In this document: one piece after another, positions 35,001 to 43,442 of the stretch
How the letters are laid out: every line of letters begins with the position of its first letter
How positions within the stretch are numbered: position 1 is the first letter of the stretch
Assembly (NCBI GenBank): GCA_964557575.1
Contig: CAZLBC010000029.1
Location: forward strand, 1-52,562
Source of the DNA: CAZLBC01 sp964557575
Lineage (GTDB): Bacteria; Planctomycetota; Phycisphaerae; SM23-33
DNA: 52,562 nt
Direction: 5' to 3'
Notes under the pieces: model-generated
What the model was told of the DNA's origin: nothing
Database searches by the model: none
The model's input: the letters and a program-made list of their open reading frames with translations, nothing else
Program-made: the position numbers and the translations under genes

Positions 35001-36969
35001 CCTGCCCCACGATCTCGCACCGGGCACCTTCCGGGTCCAGGCACACAACGGCACCGGCGGCAGGTATGGATGGAGCGAGACAGCAACGTTCGAGGTCATC
35101 GAACCGCGCGCGGTGCCGGACGCGGTTTTCAGGGTCGACGATTACCTTGATGCGGCTGAGGGCAGCGACCGGAAGGCCATCGTGCTGGCCGTGGCCGCGG
35201 CCGCGGCGAAGGGCGGCGGCACGGTCCGGTTCGCTGCGCGCCACTACCGCGACGTGGTCGGCGTGTCGAAGAAGCGGGAGACGATCGAGCTGCCTGAAGG
35301 TGTGCCGATTGTCCTGCGCGGCGCGGGCATGGGCGACTATGACCGGCACGCCGACCCGAACGCGATCACCGGCACGGGCACGCTCATTTCCAGCGCCGCG
35401 ACGCACACACGGCACCCGGTGTTCGCGCTGCACGGCCGGGGTCAGCGCGTGGAGGACCTGACGCTGCTCGTCCGGGGCAAGGCCCGGGCCAGCGGACCCG
35501 ACATGCAGCAGCGGATCTCGGGCGTCAACCTGAACGGCCCGGACCAGAAAATCCTGCGCACCCGCCTGATCCGATCCCAACACTGCAGACACTGGCTGGT
35601 TCTGTCCGTCTGCCGCGGCGCGGGGAACAACGAAATCCTGGACTGCGAGTTCTACCATGCCGCGAAGGGTATTCGGATCATGCCGGGCTGCCACTTCACG
35701 CGCATTGCCGACTGCCGGATGCGCGGACACTACTCCCGGGGCCGCTCGACCGACGCAAACGCGGTGGTCTGCGACGGCAACCACCTGATCCTGGAGAACT
35801 GCGATTTCGCGGGTCTGGACAAGACCGGCGGCAGAATCCTGGGCCGGACGTTCCTCTCCGGCAACGGCTACACGTCCCTGTCCTACTTCGCCGGCAACCG
35901 CAGCGTGAACGTGGGCTCGCACTCCAGCGTTCCCGGCATCGACGCGAACACCAGCGAGCAGTACCTGTTCCACGTCGGGAACAGGGACGGCGGCATGTTC
36001 CGTGTGGTCCGGGCGGGACCGGACCGGCTCGTGCTCGAAGACGCGGCCGCGGACGTGCTCGCCAGGTCAGTCGTGACCAAGCCCTGGCGGACGACCATGG
36101 ATCGGGCCGGCAAGCGCCGCGACGGTGACTGGGCCGTGTTCGTAGCCGGCGGCCGCGGCGTGGGACAATGGCGCCTGTTGGTACCCGGGGCCGCGGGCGT
36201 GGACATTCGGGTGCGCGCCCCGTGGCGGGTCGTCCCGGACCGGACCAGCACCGTGATCATGCAACGGGTCTTCCACAACAACATCATCGTCAACAACACC
36301 ATCAACCCCTCGCCCGACCCCGCGGAAGCCGAGGACCACAAGACCGTCGGCGTCTTCTGGTGGGTCAACTGTTTCGAGAACATCACCGCGGGAAACACGG
36401 TGGAGAACACCGGTGTCGGCGTGGGCTTGACCGTTTTCTCCGGCAGCAAGCGCGGTGATTGCGCCGCCGCCTGGAACCTGACCCGCGACAACGTGTTCCG
36501 GAACATGATCGGCGGCACCGGCGACGCCGCGCCCGTACCCGTGTTTTACAGCGACCATCACATCGGCAACGGCTGGCACGGGCTCGAGGAAGACTTCGAC
36601 CACTGGCGCACGGTGGGCAATATCTTCCGCGCGAACCACTGCGAGAAGAGCGCGGCGGCGCTGGCCCACCACGGCTGGATGCGGTTCGACGAGATCGGGG
36701 TGGGGCACCACCGGCGCGGTACGTTCGAGGAACACGGGCACCGGATCAACTACCGGCGCGGTCCGGAAAAGGGGATGGTCATGAGCGTCATTGAGAACAA
36801 CGTCATGACCGGCGGCCGACGCGGCATCCTGCTCAGCGCCCCGGCCAACTGGACACTGGTGCGCAACAACACGTTAGAGCTTCGGGACCCCGACGCCCCG
36901 GTAATCGAATACTACGGCCGCGAACAGGTGCAGGATGCGGCCGTCCTTCCACCCGGTCCCGGGAAGTAA
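32041..36969 (+). CDS. Secreted TIG/right-handed beta-helix protein with internal duplication
   Basis: 1642 aa with signal peptide (SGLVLLFLSAAVSAVDLP). It consists of two similar halves of about 800 residues. Each half has a TIG/IPT-like unit (TTFPDETLVMTGKGLAGARF; DVTFPDETLVITGVGLAGTR), a second Ig-like unit (VFGKNL, then RVRAHNGTGGECGWSETVTF; RVQAHNGTGGRYGWSETATF) and a pectate-lyase-like beta-helix (AVDAAVEAGGGTVKLSARTY; VAAAAAKGGGTVRFAARHY). Matching blocks such as HPSVPKIDPNMSEQYLFH and HSSVPGIDANTSEQYLFH show the duplication. The fold suggests polysaccharide binding or cleavage outside the cell. I prefer ATG 32041; a TTG at 31993 with GGAG is possible but would put the start inside the 58-bp repeat. 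Confidence 0.85.
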   Translation: MKSTSRSGLVLLFLSAAVSAVDLPRPNDIPSPPAGVSSPGGPALPAWTTDAKGSAAISAISETTFPDETLVMTGKGLAGARFVAWAEGKLFRADTIRSRDNRAQALIPPSVSAERLISGPSGTTPRSCMLVWPCDAQDNYGRPIRVNGPEAWWMWPAYRYQNNANRTIRVFGKNLSLDSVESGPVLVLAPESGAWRKLEVTAHNPYELQGTLPENLSPGRYRVRAHNGTGGECGWSETVTFEIREALETSDHVFAADSFDGTDERKITAAVDAAVEAGGGTVKLSARTYTITQTLRIRGKGKPLRIVGAGVPTYDPHTETIKGNGTIIDGIPTGGKWYRGRFVTIESPGCSIKNILLHDNTDSPGRTLYIEGAGFRADSCVLISLGPGEGPLTMRCPGIAQIEIVNCDLYTKSLGFHMTNGNGDFIRMARCRVFGSFCEGRGTGADGIVNRGSNNVIVEHCRFQSVDKQNAKLLSRTYNMYRSTIRNQYVAHNRSINTGSHPSVPKIDPNMSEQYLFHSRGDFKHNCSTVDAQSDRITLSTGVTVPEAAIRDRNICIAVREGRGVGQFRVVDRIIGATGTSVTLRLSEPWRVIPDSTSVVLFSEAFRHCVIYGNHVDCEPDPSLRPPHKRVGVYLFHYCFENCIEANTFRNLGTGVALHCVPESANGWNLVRGNRFDNMFGRTMYTTKYPVFYTDHIADYRTVTVDDRWLSFCNIFRGNTADKSDMAALIGFKQFDALDGSYWGRQPEGGIVMSVVENNRMTGTQRPVCLTATANWALVRNNVLSLQKQVLYRDKESTFECLEREDVAANAHLPAPTDVPAGPAVIEGPGGNALPALSVGVRPAAPAIAAISDVTFPDETLVITGVGLAGTRLRVWAEGTLRDIEPLRAVDNRVQAVVPGDMPPSTMLVWPVKGESSGAPIRVNGATIRWVWPARVEAGRPGSTVRVFGKNLCLPNKAEPLLVLIDPAGHARRLPARSPNPYSLEAPLPHDLAPGTFRVQAHNGTGGRYGWSETATFEVIEPRAVPDAVFRVDDYLDAAEGSDRKAIVLAVAAAAAKGGGTVRFAARHYRDVVGVSKKRETIELPEGVPIVLRGAGMGDYDRHADPNAITGTGTLISSAATHTRHPVFALHGRGQRVEDLTLLVRGKARASGPDMQQRISGVNLNGPDQKILRTRLIRSQHCRHWLVLSVCRGAGNNEILDCEFYHAAKGIRIMPGCHFTRIADCRMRGHYSRGRSTDANAVVCDGNHLILENCDFAGLDKTGGRILGRTFLSGNGYTSLSYFAGNRSVNVGSHSSVPGIDANTSEQYLFHVGNRDGGMFRVVRAGPDRLVLEDAAADVLARSVVTKPWRTTMDRAGKRRDGDWAVFVAGGRGVGQWRLLVPGAAGVDIRVRAPWRVVPDRTSTVIMQRVFHNNIIVNNTINPSPDPAEAEDHKTVGVFWWVNCFENITAGNTVENTGVGVGLTVFSGSKRGDCAAAWNLTRDNVFRNMIGGTGDAAPVPVFYSDHHIGNGWHGLEEDFDHWRTVGNIFRANHCEKSAAALAHHGWMRFDEIGVGHHRRGTFEEHGHRINYRRGPEKGMVMSVIENNVMTGGRRGILLSAPANWTLVRNNTLELRDPDAPVIEYYGREQVQDAAVLPPGPGK

Positions 36970-37152
36970 CCATTGATGATCGGCCATAGATTGAAAGATC
37001 ACCGGGGGCGCCTGCGGGATGTTTCCGATTCATCCGGCACGTACATGCTTTTTGACGGGTAACGTCCTGAGCGTGAGCATGAAGAAGCGCATGGTACTGT
37101 AGCTGTATGCCCGCCTCTTCATGGCCTGCGCTTTATAGAGGAGAATAAGAAT

Positions 37153-40100
37153 ATGCATACGAAACACGCGCTTTCAACGACGATCGTTCCGGCGGCACTG
37201 CTTGCCTGCCTGTCGGCCGGCCCCGTACGGGCCGACACCGTGTGGCGGATCGGCGCGGCCGACGACGACACGGCCGACCTGGCCCTCGGCCGCGACGGGT
37301 ATAAGCGCTTCGCGACCGACGCCCGGTACGTGGTCGGCCGCTCGCAGGCGAAACGGGACTGGCCCTACGTCCACCCCGGCCCCGCCGACGGGTGGGCCGG
37401 CGGCAGGGCCCACACCTTCCGCATCTACTTCGCCCTCGCCGCAACCCCGGAGGGCCCCTGCACCTTCGTCGCCGACCTCGTCGACACCCACGGCCGGCGG
37501 CCGCCGGAGGTGGCGGTGTCGGTCAACGGCAGGAAAACGGTTTGCCGCCTGCCGGCGGGCGGCACCGACGCCTCCATCACGGGCGATCCGTCCGCCGGAA
37601 AGGCCCACCGCATACAGATCGAGATACCCGCCGCGGACCTGGCGGCCGGACTCAACCGGATCACCGTGGCCAACACGGCCGGAAGCTGGTTCCTCTACGA
37701 CTGCCTCAGCCTGGCCGGGCCGGCCGCCCTCGCCGACCCCCCGCCGGCGGCGATCGAGGAGGTCCGGACCCCGCCGTGGAAGATCACCCGCGGCGGGCGG
37801 GCGGTCCGGGAGGTCGCCTGCCGGGTCATCCGGCTCGCCGGAAAGGGACCGGTCACCGTCGCGGCCGGGGACGAAACGGCCGCCGCCGACCCGCCGGCCG
37901 GGACAGCCGCGCGGGTCTCCCTCTTCCTGCCGGCCGCGAAAAAAGCCGCCCCCGTGACACTGTCCGTCTCCTGCGGCGGAAAGACCGTCGAGACCCGGCG
38001 CGTCATCCTGTCCCCCGCCCGGGAGCGGACGCCCGCCGACTGGGTGGACCCCCTGATCGGCACCAGCACCTCCCGGTGGATGCTCTACCCCGGCTCCTCC
38101 CTGCCCTTCGGCATGGTCAAGCTCAGCCCCGACAACCAGGGACACGACCCCGCCCGGCGGCTGTGGAAGGCCGGCTACGAGTACACCGTCGAGAACATCA
38201 TGGGTTTCAGCCACGTCCACGCCTGGACCATGGGCGGGCTCCTGACCATGCCGGTCACCGGCCCCCGCCGTATCGACCCGGGGCCGGAGAACGACCCGGA
38301 CGCCGGGTACCGGTCCCGGTTCGACCACGCCCGCGAAACCGCCTCCCCCGGCTACTACGCGGTGACCCTCGACGACTACGGCATCCGCGCGGAACTGACC
38401 TGCACCACCCGGGCCGGGTTCCAGCGGTACACCTACCCCGCATCCGGCGAACGGCGGATTCTCTTCGACCTGCTCTTCCCCACCGAGTATGGCAAGAAGG
38501 TCCTCGACGCGGCGATCACCCGCGCCGGCGACCGGGAGATCGAGGGATACGCGAAGATGCAGGCCGGCAGTTATGCCGCCGACTACCAGTGCTACACCCT
38601 CCACTTCGTCGCCCGCACCGACGTGCCTTTTACTTCCATGGACGGCTGGACGAAAGGGACAATCAAGAAGGATATCGAGAAAATCGCCGGCGCGGGCGAC
38701 ATCGGGGCGTTCCTGAACTTCCCGGCCGGTTCCACGCGCACGGTGCGGCTCCAGACCGGCATATCCCTGGTCAGCGTCGCGCAGGCCCGGCTGAACCTGG
38801 AAACCGAGATGAAGCCGTTCGGCTGGGACTTCGACGCCTGCCGCGGCGCGGCCCGCCGGACCTGGAACGACCTGCTCGGCAAAATCCGGGTCGCGGGCGG
38901 ACGGGCCGTCGACCACGTGAAGTTCTACACCAACCTCTACCGGGCCTACTGCGCCCGGACCATCTGGTCGGACGTCAACGGCAAGTACGTCGACCCCTGC
39001 GAGAAGGTGCGGACCCTCCCCGACCCGGATTCGCCGGTCTACGGCTGCGACGCCTTCTGGAACACGTTCTGGAACCTCAACCAGCTCTGGAATCTCCTGA
39101 CGCCCGCCGTCAGCGACCGGTGGGTCCGGTCCCTCCTGGAGATCCACGACGCGGGCGGCTGGCTGCCCAAGGGCCCCACGGGCATCGAGTACTCCAGCAT
39201 CATGGTCGCCTCCCACGAGGTCCCCTTCATCGTGGCGGCCTGGCAGCACGGGATCCGCGGCTACGACGCCGAGAAGGCGTGGAAGGCGATCGAGCACGTC
39301 CAGACCGCCCTCCCGCAGCGCCACCCGGGCGGCGGGCACGTGGGCAACCGCGACCTGGCCGTCTACCTCAAGCACGGGTACGTCCCCCACAAAAAGGGGC
39401 ACACCTCCAACACGATGGAGTACGCCTACGACGACTGGTGCGCGGCCCAGCTCGCCACGGCCCTGGGCAAGAAAGAGAAGTACAAACAGTTCATGACGCG
39501 CGCGGGGTACTGGCGCAACCTGTTCGACACCGAGACGGGATTCATCCGCCCCCGCCTGCCGGACGGCACATGGCTGGAACCGTTCGATCCCTACCGGACG
39601 CGGGGCTTCGTGGAGGGCAACGCCTGGCAGTACACCTGGTTCGTCCCCCAGGACCCGGCGGGACTGGTCGCGGCGATGGGCCGGGAGCGCTTCGTCCGGC
39701 GGCTCGACGAGGGCATGGCGAAATCGGCCCAGACGGACTTCAACGCCCCGGGCGACCGGATGGCACAGGTCCCCATCAACCACGGCAACCAGCCGTCGAT
39801 GCAGGCGGCGTTCCTGTTCAACCACGCCGGCGCGCCCTGGCTGACGCAGAAGTACTCCCGGGCGATCCTGGACCGGTACTACGGCGACGACCCGATCGAC
39901 GGCTGGCCGGGCGACGAGGACCAGGGCCAGGGCGGGGCGTGGTTCGTGATGGCGGCGGCGGGACTGTTCCAGGTCGACGGCGGCTGCCGGGTCGACCCGG
40001 TCTACGAGATCGGCTCGCCCCTCTTCGAGCGGATGGTGATCGCCCTCGACGGGGACTACTACCCGGGGGAGGAGTTCGTCATCGAGGCGAAGAACAACTC

Positions 40101-40254
40101 CCCGGACAACGTCTATGTCCGGTCGGCGACGCTGAACGGCACGCCGCTGAACACGTGGCACTTTCCCGCCAAGACCCTGCAGAAAGGCGGGACGCTGGTG
40201 CTCGAGATGGGCCCCGAACCGAACCGGGCGTGGGGAACGGGCGGCGGGCGGTGA
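37153..40254 (+). CDS. GH92 alpha-mannosidase with N-terminal carbohydrate-binding-like domain
   Basis: 1033-aa exported glycosidase. After the signal peptide (VPAALLACLSAGPVRADT) a jelly-roll-like domain of about 160 residues (WRIGAADDDTADLALG to SWFLYDCLSLAGP) resembles the C-terminal module of family 4 polysaccharide lyases. The GH92 part begins near residue 295 (DWVDPLIGTSTSRWMLYPGS). Family landmarks include NIMGFSHVHAWTMGG, the acid-Glu motif NTMEYAYDDWC near 756 and GDEDQGQGGAWFVMAAAGLF near 920, a variant of GDEDNGQMSAW. GH92 enzymes are calcium-dependent inverting exo-alpha-mannosidases (established knowledge). GAGGAG precedes ATG 37153. The alpha/beta hydrolase follows after 2 bp. 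A relic of a second GH92 3' end lies at 50106. Confidence 0.92.
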   Translation: MHTKHALSTTIVPAALLACLSAGPVRADTVWRIGAADDDTADLALGRDGYKRFATDARYVVGRSQAKRDWPYVHPGPADGWAGGRAHTFRIYFALAATPEGPCTFVADLVDTHGRRPPEVAVSVNGRKTVCRLPAGGTDASITGDPSAGKAHRIQIEIPAADLAAGLNRITVANTAGSWFLYDCLSLAGPAALADPPPAAIEEVRTPPWKITRGGRAVREVACRVIRLAGKGPVTVAAGDETAAADPPAGTAARVSLFLPAAKKAAPVTLSVSCGGKTVETRRVILSPARERTPADWVDPLIGTSTSRWMLYPGSSLPFGMVKLSPDNQGHDPARRLWKAGYEYTVENIMGFSHVHAWTMGGLLTMPVTGPRRIDPGPENDPDAGYRSRFDHARETASPGYYAVTLDDYGIRAELTCTTRAGFQRYTYPASGERRILFDLLFPTEYGKKVLDAAITRAGDREIEGYAKMQAGSYAADYQCYTLHFVARTDVPFTSMDGWTKGTIKKDIEKIAGAGDIGAFLNFPAGSTRTVRLQTGISLVSVAQARLNLETEMKPFGWDFDACRGAARRTWNDLLGKIRVAGGRAVDHVKFYTNLYRAYCARTIWSDVNGKYVDPCEKVRTLPDPDSPVYGCDAFWNTFWNLNQLWNLLTPAVSDRWVRSLLEIHDAGGWLPKGPTGIEYSSIMVASHEVPFIVAAWQHGIRGYDAEKAWKAIEHVQTALPQRHPGGGHVGNRDLAVYLKHGYVPHKKGHTSNTMEYAYDDWCAAQLATALGKKEKYKQFMTRAGYWRNLFDTETGFIRPRLPDGTWLEPFDPYRTRGFVEGNAWQYTWFVPQDPAGLVAAMGRERFVRRLDEGMAKSAQTDFNAPGDRMAQVPINHGNQPSMQAAFLFNHAGAPWLTQKYSRAILDRYYGDDPIDGWPGDEDQGQGGAWFVMAAAGLFQVDGGCRVDPVYEIGSPLFERMVIALDGDYYPGEEFVIEAKNNSPDNVYVRSATLNGTPLNTWHFPAKTLQKGGTLVLEMGPEPNRAWGTGGGR

Positions 40255-40256
40255 CC

Positions 40257-41060
40257 ATGTCGAAAGGCGAACCGCTGTTCGATGACGGCCGCATTATTCT
40301 CCCCGGCGGCCGGCGGCTGGAGGCCGTCTGGCACGGCCCCCCGCCGTCGGAGGCGCCGACCCTGGTCTTTCTGCACGAGGGGCTGGGCTGCGTGCAGTTG
40401 TGGCGGAATTATCCCCGCGCCCTGGCGACGGCCGCCGGCTGCGGGGCGCTGGTCTACAGCCGGCCCGGCTACGGGGCCTCCTGCCCCCATCCCCCGCCCT
40501 GGCCGCCGGATTTCATGCGCCGCGAGGCACTGGAGACCCTGCCGGCGGTCATCGCCGCGGCGGGCGTACGCAAGCACATCCTCGTCGGCCACTCCGACGG
40601 CGGCTCGATCGCCCTGCTCTACGCCGCCGCGGCCCGGCCGCCGTCGCTGCGGGGCGTGATCGCCGAGGCCGCCCACGTCTTCGTGGAAGACGTCACCATC
40701 GCGTCCATCAGGGAGGCCCGGAACGCCTACGAGGACGGCGCGCTGCGGCGGCGGCTGGAAACGTACCACGCCCGCGTCGACCACGCCTTTCGGGGCTGGT
40801 GCGGCTGCTGGCTGGATCCGGGCTTCCGCGACTGGGACATCCGGCCGCTCCTGCCGGGCATCCGGACGCCGGTGCTGGCCATCCAGGGGCGCGACGATCC
40901 CTACGGCACGCCGGCACAGATGACGGCAATCGCCGACGGCTGCCGCGGCCCGGTGGAAACGCTGCTGCTCGATGACTGCCGCCACACCCCCCACCGCGAA
41001 CGGCGCGACGCGGTGCTCGACCGCGCGGCCCGGTTCGCGGCCGACTGTCGAGAGGATTGA
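40257..41060 (+). CDS. Alpha/beta-fold hydrolase
   Basis: 267-aa cytoplasmic hydrolase. The oxyanion-loop segment LVFLHEGLGCVQLWRNYP, nucleophile elbow VGHSDGGSIALL (Ser near residue 118), acid in IQGRDDPYGTPAQ and catalytic His in DDCRHTPHRE give a complete triad. No signal peptide is seen. The ATG lies two bases after the GH92 stop, so it is in the same operon; it might deacylate sugars or process a lactone, which is inference only. It ends 18 bp from the convergent sigma-54 activator, with no visible terminator between them. Confidence 0.9.
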   Translation: MSKGEPLFDDGRIILPGGRRLEAVWHGPPPSEAPTLVFLHEGLGCVQLWRNYPRALATAAGCGALVYSRPGYGASCPHPPPWPPDFMRREALETLPAVIAAAGVRKHILVGHSDGGSIALLYAAAARPPSLRGVIAEAAHVFVEDVTIASIREARNAYEDGALRRRLETYHARVDHAFRGWCGCWLDPGFRDWDIRPLLPGIRTPVLAIQGRDDPYGTPAQMTAIADGCRGPVETLLLDDCRHTPHRERRDAVLDRAARFAADCRED

Positions 41061-41078
41061 CGGGACGCGGCGTTCAAA

Positions 41079-42431
41079 TCACCGGTCCATGTACTCTATA
41101 TCATACCGTTTCATCTTGCGCCACAGCGTTGATTTGTCTATCCCCAGCGCGTCGGCCGTCCTCGCCCGGTGACCATTGTAACACCGGAGGGTTCGCATAA
41201 TCAGTTCCCGCTGTTTCTCGTCCGGCAACCTTCGGAGGGGTATCATCGCCGTATCGTTTCGGGGTTGTTGCACAGGCGCCCGGGCCAATCCGAGTACGCG
41301 GGGAGGCAGGCAATCATCGCGAATCTCGTCGCCATCGCACAAAGCATAGGCGTGTTCGAGAATGTTACGCAGTTCACGAACGTTACCCGGATACGTATAC
41401 CCCATGAGTACACTCATTGCCGTATTCGAAATGCGATTGATGTCGCGTCCCTTTTCGGCATTCAGTAGTGTAATGAAATGATCCAGGAGCAGCGGGATGT
41501 CACCGGGTCGGTCAATCAAGGACGGCAGAGAAAACTCTATAACATTTAACCGATAGTAAAGATCAGCGCGAAATTGCTTTTGTTCGACCAGCGAATGAAG
41601 GTCTCGATTGGTTGCCGCAATAATGCGTACGTCGGCGCGCACGGATGCGGTGCTTCCAAGCGGTTCGAATTTCTTTTCTTCAATGACCCGCAGAAGTCTG
41701 ACCTGCATGGCCGGCGACACGTCACCTATTTCATCCAGCAGCAAGGTGCCGCCTTCCGCCAGTGAGAATCGGCCCTGTTTGTCCCGCACGGCGTCCGTAA
41801 ACGCACCTTTCTTGTAACCGAATAATTCGGACTCGAGCAGTGTGTCCGGCAGCGCGCCGCAGTTCACGGCAACGAAGGGGCCGTTACAGCGCGGGCTGGC
41901 GGAATGAATCGCATTCGCGAGCAATTCCTTTCCGGTCCCGGTGGCACCGAGAATAAGTATTGACGAATCACTTTCCGCCACACTCGGCACTGTTTCCAAA
42001 ATCCGACGTATGCGATAATCCTTGGTAATAATATCGCCAAAGGTATATTTCTGTCGCAGTTCACGGCGCAGAATTTCAAGGGTCCGGTTGTCTCGAATGG
42101 TCAAAACGGCTCCCCGGATCTTTTGACTGTCGTCAATAACGGGGGCAGCATTGGCTATGATTGGAATCTTTTCACCGTGCATGTTTACCAGGTGGGTCCG
42201 TGTGTCACGGATTGTGTCGCCCGATTCAATCACCCGTGCAATGAGCGAATGCAACGCCCCGGATTCGGCGGAAAATACGTCCTTCAACGGAACACCGACC
42301 GGATTCTGCAAACTCACGCCGGTCAAGGACTGTGCCTGATGGTTAAGACACCGTATCCGCCATTGCAGATCCACGGCGCACACCGCTTCAGACAGTGATC
42401 GCAAAATAGATTGAGACAACTCCGCCTGCAT
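41079..42431 (-). CDS. Sigma-54-dependent activator: PAS, AAA+, Fis-type HTH
   Basis: 450-aa bacterial enhancer-binding protein. A PAS domain (residues about 7-115, SEAVCAVDLQWRIRCLNHQ) is followed by the AAA+ core with Walker A LILGATGTGKELLA, the sigma-54 loop GYKKGAFTDA (Asp in place of the usual second Gly of GAFTGA), Walker B GGTLLLDEIGDVS, and sensor residues in RADVRIIAATNRDL and YPGNVRELRN. The C-terminal HTH is CYNGHRARTADALGIDKSTLW. The ATG at 42431 has AAGG nine bases upstream. With PAS instead of a receiver it probably senses a ligand or redox state directly. It is divergent from an operon with a -24/-12 promoter, which it likely activates. Confidence 0.93.
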   Translation of the reverse strand: MQAELSQSILRSLSEAVCAVDLQWRIRCLNHQAQSLTGVSLQNPVGVPLKDVFSAESGALHSLIARVIESGDTIRDTRTHLVNMHGEKIPIIANAAPVIDDSQKIRGAVLTIRDNRTLEILRRELRQKYTFGDIITKDYRIRRILETVPSVAESDSSILILGATGTGKELLANAIHSASPRCNGPFVAVNCGALPDTLLESELFGYKKGAFTDAVRDKQGRFSLAEGGTLLLDEIGDVSPAMQVRLLRVIEEKKFEPLGSTASVRADVRIIAATNRDLHSLVEQKQFRADLYYRLNVIEFSLPSLIDRPGDIPLLLDHFITLLNAEKGRDINRISNTAMSVLMGYTYPGNVRELRNILEHAYALCDGDEIRDDCLPPRVLGLARAPVQQPRNDTAMIPLRRLPDEKQRELIMRTLRCYNGHRARTADALGIDKSTLWRKMKRYDIEYMDR

Positions 42432-42558
42432 CCGACACATCCCTTCACCAAACCCGTATCGGCACCACGGCCCTCACCGCTACCGCCGCCCGGGTACATA
42501 TGCTGTATGGTATCGCGACAATGACAAACGGGCGCATGGGTCACGCCGCCTGTTCCGG

Positions 42559-42604
42559 TTGCATGCTTCATCGTATTGCAGTGTTGCATTGATTTCAAAT
42601 GCAA
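42559..42604. promoter_or_regulatory. Candidate upstream activating sequence
   Basis: A perfect dyad TTGCATT-N7-AATGCAA (42584-42604), with additional TTGCAT at 42559-42564, is centred about 107 bp upstream of the predicted start of the sigma-54 promoter, the usual distance for an enhancer-binding protein. Confidence 0.5.
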
Positions 42605-42674
42605 TATGAACCCTTTTCTGACCAGGCGCCATAACATAATTTATAAATAGACTTTATGTGCAATCTTCTATTTC

Positions 42675-42690
42675 TGGCACAAGATGTGCA
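42675..42690 (+). promoter_or_regulatory. Sigma-54 (-24/-12) promoter
   Basis: TGGCACAAGATGTGCA has the invariant GG and GC separated by exactly 10 bp (GG 42676-42677, GC 42688-42689) and matches the TGGCAC half fully. The predicted start site is near 42701, 20 bp before the FkbM gene. A divergent sigma-54 activator gene next door supports it. Confidence 0.75.
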
Positions 42691-42720
42691 ATCCTGCTGT
42701 TAATGCCACGGAACCAAGCA

Positions 42721-43410
42721 ATGACGGAACATTTTATCTACGATACAGACCGATTCAGGCGTGAACTCCGGAACGATCCACACTGCGCCGGCGAAGTTAA
42801 CTTCATGCGTTCGATTGTCAAACCCGGTATGAAGGTAATGGAGATCGGCGCGAACAGGGGCGTGACGGCGGTGGCCATTGCAAACGGTATCGGCGATGCC
42901 GGTCACCTGTATGCCTTTGAACCGGTGCCCGAATATTACAGAAAGCTTCTTGCGAATCTTTCTCTCAACGGCGTCAGCAACGTAAGCGCCTTCAGGCTCG
43001 CGGTAAGTAATAACACCGGACGTATTCGATTCTACAAGCGGGATGGGGGATGCAGCGGTATAACACCGTCGGGAAACGGAGAAATGATCTGGGTGGAAGC
43101 AACAACGGTAACTGAATTCCTTGTCGTACAACAGATCGACCGGATAGATATTCTCAACCTTGATTGCGAAGGAAGCGAACTGCTCGTATTGCAGGGAGCG
43201 AAGGCTGTTCTGGAAAAACAACCGCCCCATATATTTTGCGAAATTCACCACGCATACCTCAAGGAACTCGATCAGTCGGCAGACGCGGTCATTGGTTTTC
43301 TGACCCGGTTCGGCTACGGCGTTCGCCTCCTGAAGGCGGAAGACCTTGAAGCTGAAGCAACCATTAACACCTGCTCGCATGTATACGCGGCAAGGCCCGC
43401 CCTGCAATGA
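42721..43410 (+). CDS. FkbM-family SAM-dependent methyltransferase
   Basis: 229-aa methyltransferase. Motif I is VMEIGANRGVTAVAIANGIG (residues about 37-56), then LYAFEPVPEYYRKL, and the FkbM-type DILNLDCEGSELLVLQGA and HIFCEIHH blocks. FkbM proteins methylate hydroxyl groups of polyketides, sugars or lipids (family knowledge). I chose ATG 42721, since earlier in-frame starts lie at or upstream of the predicted sigma-54 transcription start; the ribosome site is weak. It is the first gene of the operon that ends in an RND pump, so the methylated product might be the exported substrate. The next gene starts 32 bp later. Confidence 0.88.
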   Translation: MTEHFIYDTDRFRRELRNDPHCAGEVNFMRSIVKPGMKVMEIGANRGVTAVAIANGIGDAGHLYAFEPVPEYYRKLLANLSLNGVSNVSAFRLAVSNNTGRIRFYKRDGGCSGITPSGNGEMIWVEATTVTEFLVVQQIDRIDILNLDCEGSELLVLQGAKAVLEKQPPHIFCEIHHAYLKELDQSADAVIGFLTRFGYGVRLLKAEDLEAEATINTCSHVYAARPALQ

Positions 43411-43442
43411 CACAAAAAATCGACGGTAAAGGAGAAAAAGCC

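Noticed and set aside
37392..40256. A plus-strand frame overlapping GH92 and continuing into the hydrolase
   Set aside because: Only the part from ATG 40257 encodes a hydrolase. The upstream part is an out-of-frame shadow of GH92.
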